A DNA stretch of 64,000 nucleotides, from assembly GCF_026625045.1 (NCBI RefSeq), contig NZ_CP113089.1, positions 62,001 to 126,000 of the forward strand, in the 5' to 3' direction. Below are positions 27,900-36,067 of this stretch, in pieces. This stretch comes from Microcella daejeonensis. GTDB lineage: Bacteria; Actinomycetota; Actinomycetes; Actinomycetales; Microbacteriaceae. The notes below the pieces were generated by a model. It was not told the origin of the DNA, did not search any database, and worked only from the letters and a program-made list of their open reading frames with translations. Every line of letters starts with the position of its first letter. Position 1 is the stretch's first letter. The position numbers and the translations under genes are program-made.

Positions 27900-28325
27900 A
27901 TGGCTGTGACCAGCGAATCGACCACCCTCTGGTTCGGATCCCTCATGGAGGGCAAGGGCACGACGAGCCTCGACTCCTCGGACGCCGCGGAGTTCCCCGT
28001 CACCTGGGCCGCCCGCGCCGAGGGCGAGGCGGGCCGCACCAACCCCGAGGAGCTGCTCGGCGCCGCCCACTCCTCCTGCTTCTCGATGCAGCTGGCCCAC
28101 AACCTCAGCCTGGCCGGGCACACGCCCGAGAGCCTGCAGGTGACCGCCGCCGTCACCTTCGTGCCGGGCGAGGGCGTCACCGGCAGCCACCTGCTCGTCA
28201 GCGCGAAGGTGCCCGGCATCAGCGCCGAGGAGTTCCAGACCTTCGCCGAGGAGGCGAAGGCCACCTGCCCCATCTCGAAGGCGCTCGGCGGCACGTCGAT
28301 CACCCTCGAAGCCTCGCTCGCCTAG
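27900..28325 (+). CDS. OsmC-family peroxiredoxin
   Basis: OsmC proteins reduce organic hydroperoxides with two cysteines. The 141-residue product shows both: Cys60 in AAHSSCFSM and Cys123 in ATCPISKAL, and the TNPEELLGAAHS helix. It is the OsmC rather than Ohr branch by the KG..S start and length. The ATG at 27900 is preceded by AAGGAGA. The next gene starts with a GTG overlapping the last base of its stop codon. Confidence 0.93.
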   Translation: MAVTSESTTLWFGSLMEGKGTTSLDSSDAAEFPVTWAARAEGEAGRTNPEELLGAAHSSCFSMQLAHNLSLAGHTPESLQVTAAVTFVPGEGVTGSHLLVSAKVPGISAEEFQTFAEEAKATCPISKALGGTSITLEASLA

Positions 28326-29347
28326 TGGCCGAGCCCCGCGAGCCCGGCGCGCCGCGCGCGCCACGGGCCCCTCGAACCGCGCCCGCGAAGAAGCGCTCCC
28401 CCCGGGCGACCCCGGCGGCAGCGGAGGCCCCGGCCGACGCGGCGCCCCAGCGGGTGCTCATCGCGGGAGCCTCCGGCATGATCGGCACCGAGCTGCAGCG
28501 CCAGCTGCACGAAGCAGGGCACACGGTGCTGACGCTCGTGCGGCGCTCCCCGCGCTCCGAGACCGAGTTCGCCTGGTCGCCCGAGTCGCGCGTGCTCGAC
28601 GCGCGCGTGCTCGACGACGTCGATGCGGTGATCAACCTCTCGGGGGCATCCATCAGCCGGATCCCGTGGACGGCGGGCTGGAAGAAGCAGATCCTCGAGT
28701 CGCGCATCTCGGCGACCCGGGCGCTCGCCGAGGGGATGGGGATGGCCGCCTCGCCGCCCGCGACCTTCATCAGCGGCTCGGCCGTGGGCTTCTACGGCGA
28801 CCGGCCGGCCGAGCGGCTCACCGAATCGGCCTCCCGCGGCGAGGGCTTCCTCGCCGACGTGGTGGAGGCGTGGGAGCAGGCTGCGGGACTCGCCCCCGAG
28901 GGGGTGCGCACCGTGCTCGCCCGTACCGGCCTCGTCATCGGCGACGGCGGAGCGATGGCCCCCCTGCGGCTGCTGACGCGGTTCGGTCTCGCCGCCCGGG
29001 TCGGCACCGGCGGCCAGCACTGGCCGTGGATCAGCCTGCACGACGAGGCCGCGGCGCTCGTGCACCTGCTCACCTCCCCGCTGCGGGGCCCGGTCAACCT
29101 CGCCGGTCCGACGCCGGCGACGGCCGATCGCATCACGCGCGCGCTCGCCCGGGCGATGCACCGGCCGCACGCCTTCGTGCTGCCCGAGACCCTCATCCGG
29201 CTCGGAATGGGCGAGGCGGGCGAGCAGCTGCTGCTGCCGAGTCAGAAGATGCTGCCGACGGCGCTGCTCGGCGACGGATTCCGGTTCCGGCATGAGACCG
29301 TCGAGCAGGCGATCGAGGAGCTCGTGCGGGGGCGCGCGGCCGCGTAG
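28325..29347 (+). CDS. TIGR01777-family NAD(P)-dependent epimerase
   Basis: The 340-residue product is an extended short-chain dehydrogenase of the TIGR01777 (YfcH/SulA-like) type. After a ~40-residue Ala/Pro/Arg-rich stretch it has VLIAGASGMIGTELQRQL for NAD(P) binding, INLSGASI, GSAVGFYGD with the tyrosine, and a C-terminal DUF1731-like segment ending LLGDGFRFRHETVEQAIEEL. The substrate is unknown. It starts with a GTG that shares its first base with the osmC stop, so the two are translationally coupled. An internal start after the low-complexity stretch is possible. Confidence 0.9.
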   Translation: MAEPREPGAPRAPRAPRTAPAKKRSPRATPAAAEAPADAAPQRVLIAGASGMIGTELQRQLHEAGHTVLTLVRRSPRSETEFAWSPESRVLDARVLDDVDAVINLSGASISRIPWTAGWKKQILESRISATRALAEGMGMAASPPATFISGSAVGFYGDRPAERLTESASRGEGFLADVVEAWEQAAGLAPEGVRTVLARTGLVIGDGGAMAPLRLLTRFGLAARVGTGGQHWPWISLHDEAAALVHLLTSPLRGPVNLAGPTPATADRITRALARAMHRPHAFVLPETLIRLGMGEAGEQLLLPSQKMLPTALLGDGFRFRHETVEQAIEELVRGRAAA

Positions 29348-29392
29348 CGCGAGCCCGGCGTTGACGTCGGGACGGGCATCCCGCACCGAGGG

Positions 29393-29848
29393 CTAGAGGG
29401 CCGAGGACGCCTTCGCGAAGGCGATCGACTGCCGCATCGCCCAGCGCGCCCGACGTCGGTCGCGGGCGGCGTCGTAGGCGAGCGCGAGCCGGAACCAGTG
29501 CGGCCACGACTCGGGGTTCTCGGCCACCTCGGCGGCGTACCGGTCGAAGACCGCGTCGGCGGCCTCGCGCTCGAGGCGACCGCTCGTCTTCGCGGGCAGC
29601 GCCTCCTGCGGGATGCCCCCCTCGGCCTCGAGCCGGCCGGCGAGCTTCTCGACGCGGTAGCCGAAGAGCAGCTCGGCCCCGAGCGCCCAGGCGCCGATGA
29701 GCGGCAGCACGATGAGCGCCCAGCCCATCGCCTGCACGATCGGCAGCGGATCCTGCAGCAGCCGCACGGCGTAGACCGCGCTGAAGACCAGGTACAGCGC
29801 GAGCAGCAGCGCCATGCCGATCGCGGCGAGACGGGGGCGGCCGCGCAT
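29393..29848 (-). CDS. Membrane protein with TPR-like C-terminus
   Basis: The 151-residue product has two N-terminal membrane segments (LAAIGMALLLALYLVFSAVYAV and GWALIVLPLIGAWALGAELLFGY) and a soluble helical C-terminus (DAVFDRYAAEVAENPESWPHWFRLALAYDAARDRRRARWAMRQ-like) reminiscent of a single tetratricopeptide repeat. The function is unknown. It starts at the dapB stop (one shared base) and is therefore coupled to dapB, a pairing seen in other Microbacteriaceae. Confidence 0.8.
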   Translation of the reverse strand: MRGRPRLAAIGMALLLALYLVFSAVYAVRLLQDPLPIVQAMGWALIVLPLIGAWALGAELLFGYRVEKLAGRLEAEGGIPQEALPAKTSGRLEREAADAVFDRYAAEVAENPESWPHWFRLALAYDAARDRRRARWAMRQSIAFAKASSAL

Positions 29849-30618
29849 CAGGGGGCGCTCTCCGCGGCGGGCGGCGCGACCGCCGGCGCCTCGAGCCCGA
29901 TGAGCGAGTCGAGGCCGACGATGAGGCCCGTCGACCGCGCGCTCGCGCGCAGCGCCAGCAGGATGCCCTGCTCGTACGCCGCGGAGGACAGGGTCTCGTG
30001 GCGGAGGGTGAGCACCTCGCCCGTGCCGCCGAAGTGGACGTCCTGCTGGGCGACGACACCCTGCAGCCGCAGCGAGTGGATGGGGACGCTCGAGACCTGC
30101 TGACCGCGGGCGCGCTGGTCGATGTGCGGCGCGACGACCGGCCCGAGCTCGGCCCGCGCGTGGCCGATGAGCTCGGCGGTGCGCACGGCGGTGCCGCTCG
30201 GCGAGTCGACCTTGGCGGCGTGGTGCGCCTCGACGATCTCGATCGACTCGAAGAAGCGGGCGGCGATCGTGGCGAGGTGGGTGGCGACGACCGAGCCGAC
30301 CGAGAAGTTCGGCACGACGACGACCGCGGAGCCCTCGTGGGCGGCGAGCAGGGTGCGCACGCCGCGAAGACGCTGCTCGCTCCAGCCGCTCGTACCGACG
30401 ACGACCTTCAGTCCCGAGCGCACCGCGTGGTCGACGACGGTGGGCGAGACGCCCGGCGTCGTGACGTCGAGCACCACGTCGGCCCCGAGCATCTCGTCGA
30501 GGTCGCTGCGGGAGTCGAGCCGGGCGACGAGCTCGAGATCGGACTGCTGCTCGATGATGCGGCAGGCGACGCCGCCGAGGCGGCCGCTCGCGCCGACGAC
30601 GGCGACCCTGATGACCAT
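29848..30618 (-). CDS. dapB: 4-hydroxy-tetrahydrodipicolinate reductase
   Basis: DapB reduces the DapA product on the lysine/diaminopimelate route, using NAD(P)H. The 256-residue protein has VAVVGASGRLGG for nucleotide binding, VVVGTSGWSE, PNFSVGSV, the catalytic EAHHAAKVDSPSGTA, and the C-terminal VGLDSLIGLE. It is on the same strand as thyX and dapA but separated from them by a divergent four-gene redox block. Confidence 0.97.
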   Translation of the reverse strand: MVIRVAVVGASGRLGGVACRIIEQQSDLELVARLDSRSDLDEMLGADVVLDVTTPGVSPTVVDHAVRSGLKVVVGTSGWSEQRLRGVRTLLAAHEGSAVVVVPNFSVGSVVATHLATIAARFFESIEIVEAHHAAKVDSPSGTAVRTAELIGHARAELGPVVAPHIDQRARGQQVSSVPIHSLRLQGVVAQQDVHFGGTGEVLTLRHETLSSAAYEQGILLALRASARSTGLIVGLDSLIGLEAPAVAPPAAESAP

Positions 30619-30686
30619 GCGCTCAGCCTACCGGCGGCCGCCCGGGCGCTCCTGCCCGCGGCGGGCGGGGCCGTAGGCTGGCGGGC

Positions 30687-31175
30687 ATGGTGACGTTCCG
30701 CCCCGCGCGCACGACCGATCCCGCCGCCGCCGCCCTGCTCGCGCAGTACTTCGACGCGCGCGCCGAGGGCTTCCCCGTCGAGCAGGGGCCGTACCGCTGC
30801 CCCGTGCCCGTGGAGGCGGACTTCGTGGAGCCGCACGGCGTGCTGCTGATCGTCGAGGGCGAGAACCTCGCGGGCGAGCCCGCCGATGTGGGATGCGGCG
30901 GGATCCGCACCGTGCCCGACGGCCCTCTCGGCCCGCGCCGCGAGCTCAAGCACTTGTGGGTGCAGCCGCATACGCGGCGGCTGGGCTACGGCCGCGCCCT
31001 CGTCGACGAGCTGGAGCGCCGCGCCCGCGCCATGGGCGCGGCCGAGCTCGTGCTCGACACCCACACGGCGCAGGCCGCGGCGGGCGCCCTCTACGCGAGG
31101 CTCGGCTTCGTGAGCATCCCGGCCTACAACGACAACCCGAACGCGACCGTCTGGCTCGGCAAGCCGCTCGACTGA
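30687..31175 (+). CDS. GNAT-family N-acetyltransferase
   Basis: The 162-residue product is a GCN5-related acetyltransferase. The acetyl-CoA loop is ELKHLWVQPHTRRLGYGRALVDELERRARAMG (Q/R-X2-G-X-G/A pattern), followed by ELVLDTHTAQAAAGALYARLGFVSI, and the C-terminus PNATVWLGKPL. The acceptor is unknown; small-molecule amines or protein N-termini are typical. It is divergent from dapB (68 bp) and convergent with the persulfide operon, ending 22 bp from its end. Confidence 0.88.
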   Translation: MVTFRPARTTDPAAAALLAQYFDARAEGFPVEQGPYRCPVPVEADFVEPHGVLLIVEGENLAGEPADVGCGGIRTVPDGPLGPRRELKHLWVQPHTRRLGYGRALVDELERRARAMGAAELVLDTHTAQAAAGALYARLGFVSIPAYNDNPNATVWLGKPLD

Positions 31176-31197
31176 ACGCCGTTCCGCCCGGTGCTCG

Positions 31198-31482
31198 TCA
31201 GGCCAGGCTGAGGAACATCCTCTCGAGGTCGGCCATGCGCACGGCGCGCTCGGCCTCGTCACCCTCGACCTCGTCCTCGCGCAGGCAGTCGCGCATCGCG
31301 GAGGCGATGATGGCGAAGCCGGCGCGGTCGATCGCGCTCGAGACGGCCGACAGCTGCGTGATGACCTCGCGGCAGTCTCGCCCCTCCTCGACCATCGTCA
31401 GCACCGCGGCGAGCTGCCCCTGGGCGCGACGCAGCCGGTTGGCGATGCGCTTGGCCTCCTCCGAGCCGACCGGGGCGCTCAT
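31198..31482 (-). CDS. cstR: CsoR/FrmR-family repressor, CstR-like persulfide sensor
   Basis: The 94-residue all-helical repressor has the family core (RIANRLRRAQGQLAAVLTMVEEGRDC and TQLSAVSSAIDRAGFAI). Copper-sensing CsoR uses Cys36-His61-Cys65. Here the cysteines are present as Cys37 and Cys66 with the same spacing of 29, but the His position is Ala62, and Tyr35 is Asp. That matches the CstR branch, where the two cysteines sense persulfides. Its operon encodes a rhodanese and a CoA-disulfide reductase/rhodanese fusion, the classic CstR targets. It overlaps the rhodanese stop by four bases. Confidence 0.85.
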   Translation of the reverse strand: MSAPVGSEEAKRIANRLRRAQGQLAAVLTMVEEGRDCREVITQLSAVSSAIDRAGFAIIASAMRDCLREDEVEGDEAERAVRMADLERMFLSLA

Positions 31483-31814
31483 GAGGAGGGCTCCGTCGCG
31501 ACCGGGCCGGAGTCGTAGTCGAGACCGCGCTGCACCCAGGCCGAGGTGCCGCCCGCGACGGAGATCGCGTTGCGCCCGTGCGCGACCAGGTAGTCGGCGG
31601 CCCGCTGCGAGCGCGCCCCCGAGTGGCAGATGACGTAGATCGTGCCGTCGTCGGGGATGGAGTCGACGGCGTCGGGGACGGTGCCGAGCGGCACGAGCCT
31701 CGCCCCGGGCACGCGGGCGGCGGTGAACTCGTCCGCCTCCCGGACGTCGATGAGCGTGATGGGGCCGACCGAGCGCTCGAGCACGAGCTGGTCCACGGTG
31801 ATCTCGTCCGCCAT
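31479..31814 (-). CDS. Single-domain rhodanese (sulfurtransferase)
   Basis: The 111-residue protein is one rhodanese domain with LIDVREADEFTAARVPGARLVPLGT at the start and the catalytic Cys63 in VICHSGARSQ, where persulfide forms. C-terminal VAGGTSAWVQRGL completes the domain. It would carry sulfane sulfur between small thiols in the cytoplasm. It lies 3 bp after the CoA-disulfide reductase fusion and overlaps the CstR-like gene (ATGA), so all three are one operon. Confidence 0.94.
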   Translation of the reverse strand: MADEITVDQLVLERSVGPITLIDVREADEFTAARVPGARLVPLGTVPDAVDSIPDDGTIYVICHSGARSQRAADYLVAHGRNAISVAGGTSAWVQRGLDYDSGPVATEPSS

Positions 31815-31817
31815 GAT

Positions 31818-33479
31818 CTAGTCCTCCTTGTTCGGAACCGCGTCGGCGGTCGCGGCGCGACCGGCCTGCCAGGTGAGCCATCCGCCGTCGAGGTTCGCCG
31901 CGATCACACCGTACTGCTGCAGCAGGCGGGTCGCGGTGTGGCCGCGCTGGCCGACCTTGCAGTGCACGATGACGCGCTCGCCGCGCAGCCTCTCGGCGCG
32001 CGTGCGCAGCTCGTCGAGCGGCATGAGCTCGGCGCCCTCGATGGAGCCGGCCTCGTGCTCGGCGGCCGTGCGCACGTCGACGATCCGCCAGCCCTCGGCC
32101 CGCCGGCGCTCGAGCTCGTGCCACTGCACGCTGAGCTCGCCGTCGAGCAGGTTGTCGTCGACGTAGCCGAGCAGGTTGATCGGGTCCTTCGCCGAGCCGT
32201 ACTGCGGGGCGTAGGCGAGCTCGAGGTCGGCGAGGCCGCGCCCGGTGATGCCGCCGGCCATGGCGGTCGCGATGACGTCGATGCGCTTCTCCGCGCCGTT
32301 CTCGCCGACCGCCTGCGCGCCGAGGATGGCGTCGGTCTCGGCGTCGAGGATGAGCTTGAGCGAGAGCATCGTCGCCCCCGGGTAGTAGCCGGCGTGATCC
32401 ATCGGGTGGGTGTGGATGACGCGGATCGCGCGACCCTCGGCCCGCAGGGCGCGCTCGGTGCGCCCGACGGTCGCGGCCGTCAGCCCGAGGAACCCGATGA
32501 CCGCCGTGCCGAGCGCAGGGGCGGCGGGATGCGCGACGCCGGCGATCGCGTCGGCCGCGAGCCGACCGTGCCGGTTCGCCAGGCCCGCGAGCGGCACGAG
32601 CGCGTCCTCCCCGTCGAGCACGGGCTTCGCGACCGCGTCGCCCACGGCCCACACGGCCGGGTCGGAGGTGCGCTGGAACGCGTCCACCACGATGCCGCCC
32701 CGGGCGTCGACCGCCAGGCCGGCGGCGACGGCGAGCGCGCTCTCCGGCTCGACGCCGACGGCCAGCACCACGAGGTCGGCGGGCAGGCGCTCGCCGTCGG
32801 CGAGCACGACCTCGGTCGGCTCGATCGCCGCGAGCCGCTGCGACAGCCGCACGTCGAGGCCGCGCTCCCGAGCCCGCTGCGCGAGCGGGTGCGCCATCTC
32901 GATGTCGAGCGAGCCCAGCAGCTGGGGCCCCGACTGCACGATGGTGACGGCGAGCCCCGCGGCGTGCAGGTTCTCGGCGAGCTCGAGGCCGATGTAGCCG
33001 CCGCCCGCGATGACGGCGGTGCGGGCATCCCGAGCGGCCTCGATGATGGCGTCGGTGTCGGCCAGATCGCGCAGCACGAGGCCGCGCTCGGCGCCCGGGA
33101 GGTCGGGGCGCTTCGGGGAGGCGCCGGGGCTGAGCACGAGGGCGTCGTAGGCGATGCGCTCCTCCTCCCCCGTCGCGAGGTCGCGCGCCGTGACGGTGCG
33201 GGCCGCCGTGTCGATGGCGATCGCCTCGGTGCGCACCCGCACGTCGAGGCCGAAGCGCGCCCCCAGGGCGGCCGGCGTCTGCAGCACGAGCGCCTCGCGC
33301 TGCTCGATGACCCCGCCCACGTGGTACGGCAGGCCGCAGTTGGCGAACGAGACGTCGGCACCGCGCTCGAGGACGATGATGCGCGCGCGCTCGTCGAGCC
33401 GGCGCAGTCGGGTGGCGGCCGACATGCCGCCCGCGACGCCGCCGATGATGAGATAGGTCGGAGCGGAGGTCGTGATCAC
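31818..33479 (-). CDS. CoA-disulfide reductase with C-terminal rhodanese domain
   Basis: The 553-residue flavoprotein reduces CoA disulfide or persulfide with NAD(P)H. It has an FAD motif (IIGGVAGGMSAATRLRR), the single active Cys48 in SFANCGLPYHVGG, the NAD(P)H motif AVIAGGGYIGLELAEN, VWAVGDAV, and a dimerisation domain to ~445. The last ~100 residues are a rhodanese domain with catalytic Cys507 in VIVHCKVGQRGHTA. This CoADR-RHD architecture is known from persulfide metabolism. The ATG is 12 bp from a CsoR-type palindrome; it is the first gene of the operon. Confidence 0.95.
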   Translation of the reverse strand: MITTSAPTYLIIGGVAGGMSAATRLRRLDERARIIVLERGADVSFANCGLPYHVGGVIEQREALVLQTPAALGARFGLDVRVRTEAIAIDTAARTVTARDLATGEEERIAYDALVLSPGASPKRPDLPGAERGLVLRDLADTDAIIEAARDARTAVIAGGGYIGLELAENLHAAGLAVTIVQSGPQLLGSLDIEMAHPLAQRARERGLDVRLSQRLAAIEPTEVVLADGERLPADLVVLAVGVEPESALAVAAGLAVDARGGIVVDAFQRTSDPAVWAVGDAVAKPVLDGEDALVPLAGLANRHGRLAADAIAGVAHPAAPALGTAVIGFLGLTAATVGRTERALRAEGRAIRVIHTHPMDHAGYYPGATMLSLKLILDAETDAILGAQAVGENGAEKRIDVIATAMAGGITGRGLADLELAYAPQYGSAKDPINLLGYVDDNLLDGELSVQWHELERRRAEGWRIVDVRTAAEHEAGSIEGAELMPLDELRTRAERLRGERVIVHCKVGQRGHTATRLLQQYGVIAANLDGGWLTWQAGRAATADAVPNKED

Positions 33480-33490
33480 CCTCGAAGTGT

Positions 33491-33506
33491 ATACCCCCTG
33501 GGGTAT
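33491..33506. promoter_or_regulatory. CsoR/CstR-type operator palindrome
   Basis: ATACCCCCTGGGGTAT is a perfect 16-bp palindrome (ATACCCC-CT-GGGGTAT arms, self-complementary outside the centre) of the class bound by CsoR-family repressors. It lies 12-27 bp before the start of the CoA-disulfide reductase gene, where it would overlap the promoter or first transcribed bases. Binding by the CstR-like protein of the same operon is inferred. Confidence 0.85.
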
Positions 33507-33581
33507 CTCCGCTCACCGCGGCGACCGCGCTCCCAGCCGCCTCACCCGCGGCCCCCAGAGCGATGTGGCACAGTCGGCGGC

Positions 33582-34511
33582 ATGCCCCGTCCCGCCGTCG
33601 TCGCCCGCGCCCGCGGGCGCATCCTCACGATGTTCTCCGGCGACCCGGACGGCGTGCCCGGCTGGGTGCGCGCGCTCGAGACCGGTGACGACGAAGGCTG
33701 GTTCGGGCCGGACTCGGCGGTGTGGGCCGTGCACAACGGCACCCCCACGATCGTCGCCGGCATCCGCGCGCTTCTCATGCAGACGCTGCACCCCGGCGCC
33801 ATGGCGGGCGTGCACGACCACTCGCGCTACCGGGAGGATCCGCTCGGACGCCTCTCCGGCACCGTGCGCTGGGTGCTGACCACCACCTTCGCCGACCGGG
33901 CGCAGGCCGAGACCGGATGCGCGTGGGTGAGCCGCCTGCACGAGCGCGTGCGGGGCGAGTACGCCGGCCCCGACGGCGACGCGGTCGCCTACGCGGCGGG
34001 CGATGCCGACCTCATCGGCTGGGTGCACTGCGCCTTCGCCGATGCGTTCATCGGCTCCCACGAGACCTGGGGCGGCCCCGTGCCGGGGGGATCCGATCAG
34101 TACGTGCGCGAGTGGGCGACGGCCGGTCGGCTCATGGGCATGGCCGACCCGCCGCGCTCGCGGCAGGAGCTCGACGACGCCATCGCCTCCTACCTCCCGG
34201 TTCTGCGGCGCGACGCGCGCGTCGACGAGGCCGTGCGCTGGCTGCGGGATCCGCCGCTCGGCCGCGGCGTCGGCCCGGTGTACCGCATCCTCTTCGCCGG
34301 CGCCGTCGCCTCGCTGCCCGCCCGGTACCGGGCCCTGCTCGGCCTGCGGCGCGCCTGGTGGCCCGCGATCACGCTCACCCGCGTCGCCCTGTGGGGGATG
34401 CGCACCGTGCTCGGCCCGGAATCGTCGAGCATGCGCTACACCCGGATGCGCCTCGACCGGCTCGCGGGCGCGCGGGCCGACGCGGCCAGCGACTCGGAGC
34501 CGACCCGCTAG
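33582..34511 (+). CDS. MpaB-like oxygenase family protein (DUF2236)
   Basis: The 309-residue protein belongs to the DUF2236/latex-clearing-protein relatives now called oxygenase MpaB family. Family features are LLMQTLHPGAMAGVHDHSRYREDPLGRLSGT, with conserved histidines, and WVHCAFADAFIGSHETWGG. Such proteins bind heme in characterised members; the substrate here is unknown. The ATG at 33582 lies about 100 bp from the divergent CoA-disulfide reductase gene, so both share the intergenic region with the palindrome. It ends overlapping the convergent phosphatase gene by four bases. Confidence 0.85.
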   Translation: MPRPAVVARARGRILTMFSGDPDGVPGWVRALETGDDEGWFGPDSAVWAVHNGTPTIVAGIRALLMQTLHPGAMAGVHDHSRYREDPLGRLSGTVRWVLTTTFADRAQAETGCAWVSRLHERVRGEYAGPDGDAVAYAAGDADLIGWVHCAFADAFIGSHETWGGPVPGGSDQYVREWATAGRLMGMADPPRSRQELDDAIASYLPVLRRDARVDEAVRWLRDPPLGRGVGPVYRILFAGAVASLPARYRALLGLRRAWWPAITLTRVALWGMRTVLGPESSSMRYTRMRLDRLAGARADAASDSEPTR

Positions 34512-35119
34512 AAGGGCTGCTCGACGGGGAGCCCCGTGCGCAGCTCCACCGGCAGATGGCCGAGGTCGTTGTGCACCACGAGCACCGGCGGCTTCGCCGT
34601 GCGCACCCGCAGGATAGTGAGCCCGCAGTTGGCCTGATTGAGACCCATCCAGCGCCAGGACGGCGCGTCGAGCACCTCGCGCACGAACCAGGCGATGACG
34701 AAGTTGTGCGTGATGAGGAGGTCGTGGCGGTCATCCCGTGACGGGGAGAGCCATTCGGCGGTCGCATCGGCCATCTGCGCCTCGCCGGCCGCGATCTCCT
34801 CCTCGGTGATGCCGCCGAAGAACGATTCGAAGGCGTGCGGCATCGCCGGCGACGGGCCCGAGGGGATGCAGTCCATGAGCAGCGAGGAGAGCTGCGGCTC
34901 CATCGAGGGCATCCGGTCGGTCATCTGCGTCGCCGTCTCGACCGCCCGCTGCAGGGGCGAAGTGTGCACGCTCGCGAACGGCACCCCGCTCAGGCGCTCG
35001 GCGATCGCACGGGCCTGACGCTGCCCGCGACCGCTCAAGGGTCCGTCGGGGAGCCCGTGCTCGGCATCCTGCTGCTCGCCGTGCCGGACCAGATACACGT
35101 ACCGAGACACGAGATCCAC
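34508..35119 (-). CDS. Histidine phosphatase family protein
   Basis: The 203-residue product is a branch-1 histidine phosphatase (phosphoglycerate-mutase fold) with YLVRHGEQ holding the nucleophilic His, LSGRGQRQARAIAERL, HTSPLQRAVETA, and LLITHNFVIAWFVREVL with the second His. The substrate cannot be predicted; the family includes phosphatases for sugars, nucleotides and proteins. The start is GTG. It overlaps the end of the MpaB-like gene on the other strand and is divergent from a TetR-family gene. Confidence 0.9.
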   Translation of the reverse strand: MDLVSRYVYLVRHGEQQDAEHGLPDGPLSGRGQRQARAIAERLSGVPFASVHTSPLQRAVETATQMTDRMPSMEPQLSSLLMDCIPSGPSPAMPHAFESFFGGITEEEIAAGEAQMADATAEWLSPSRDDRHDLLITHNFVIAWFVREVLDAPSWRWMGLNQANCGLTILRVRTAKPPVLVVHNDLGHLPVELRTGLPVEQPF

Positions 35120-35212
35120 ACTCCTTCGTCGCCGTCGAGCCTAGGCCAGACCTCGCCGTCGACAGTCGAGTCCGACTCGGTTCACAGCGCGCGCCGAAGA
35201 TGCCGGATGTGA

Positions 35213-35234
35213 GGACAGACAAAGCTGTCTGTCC
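35213..35234. promoter_or_regulatory. Palindromic operator upstream of a TetR gene
   Basis: GGACAGACA (35213-35221) and TGTCTGTCC (35226-35234) are perfect inverted repeats around a 4-base AAGC spacer. It lies 93 bp before the divergent histidine phosphatase/TetR pair's TetR start and is probably the operator for that TetR protein. Confidence 0.75.
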
Positions 35235-35326
35235 CTGCTACAGTCAGCATCACGGACCCTCCGTAGCCGTGCGTCGCTCCCCGAAGAGCGCGCGTCGGCG
35301 ATCCGCGCCAGCGAAAGGCCACCTCC

Positions 35327-35974
35327 GTGTCGGCGACCACCACCGCAGCCTCCCCCGCTGCGCACTCCCCCTCGTCCGCAGCGAGCCCGAACGAGGACGC
35401 CCCCGCCCCGGTCCCCCGGGTCGCCCCGGCGAAGGGCCGCATCCTCGCGACGGCGATGCGGCGGTTCTACGACGACGGCATCCGGCCCGTCGGCGTCGAC
35501 CTCCTCATCTCCGAATCGCAAGTCACCAAGGCGACGTTCTACAAGCACTTCGGCTCGAAGGACCGCCTGGTGCTCGACTACATCACCGCCCGGCGCGACG
35601 CGACGCTGGAGTCGATCACGAGCCTGCTCGCCGCCCACGAGGACGCCGCCGTCGGCCTGCGCCTCGTCGGCGACGCCGTGGTCGCGCAGATCCAGGCGCC
35701 CGGGTACCGCGGCTGCCCCTTCGTGAACGCCGCCGCCGAATTCGCCGACCCCGCCCACCCGGTGCGCGGCGTCGTCACCGGATTCCACGAGTCCATCCAC
35801 GAGCTCTTCGAGGGAGCGCTCGTGCGCCTCGGCCACCCCATGCCGGGCGAGGCCGCCGACCGGCTCGTCCTCGCCTACGTGGGCGCCATGACGTGGGCGT
35901 ACGTCGGCGACGTGATCGCCGCGAGCTCCGCCGTGCGCGGGACGATCGAGCGCATCACCGCCGAAGCGCGCTGA
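35327..35974 (+). CDS. TetR-family transcriptional regulator
   Basis: The 215-residue protein has a Ser/Ala/Pro-rich first ~35 residues and a TetR N-terminal helix-turn-helix (ILATAMRRFYDDGIRPVGVDLLISESQVTKATFYKHFGSKDRL-type, recognition helix near KATFYKHF). The ligand domain contains APGYRGCPFVNAAAEF, found in TetR_C relatives acting on aldehyde- and drug-related targets. The start is GTG 35327; an internal start could remove the disordered N-terminus. A palindrome lies upstream. The convergent aldo/keto reductase is a plausible but unproven target. Confidence 0.88.
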   Translation: MSATTTAASPAAHSPSSAASPNEDAPAPVPRVAPAKGRILATAMRRFYDDGIRPVGVDLLISESQVTKATFYKHFGSKDRLVLDYITARRDATLESITSLLAAHEDAAVGLRLVGDAVVAQIQAPGYRGCPFVNAAAEFADPAHPVRGVVTGFHESIHELFEGALVRLGHPMPGEAADRLVLAYVGAMTWAYVGDVIAASSAVRGTIERITAEAR

Positions 35975-36067
35975 GCCGCGCGGCACGACCCCGGCCGCGC
36001 GGCGACCGCCGCGCTCCGAGGCGATGCGCGACCGCACGGCGCGGTGCGACTGCGCGGCGCGGTGCGA

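Noticed and set aside
31198..31482. Copper-sensing CsoR
   Set aside because: The copper-ligand histidine is replaced by alanine, and the operon encodes persulfide enzymes, not a copper ATPase or chaperone.
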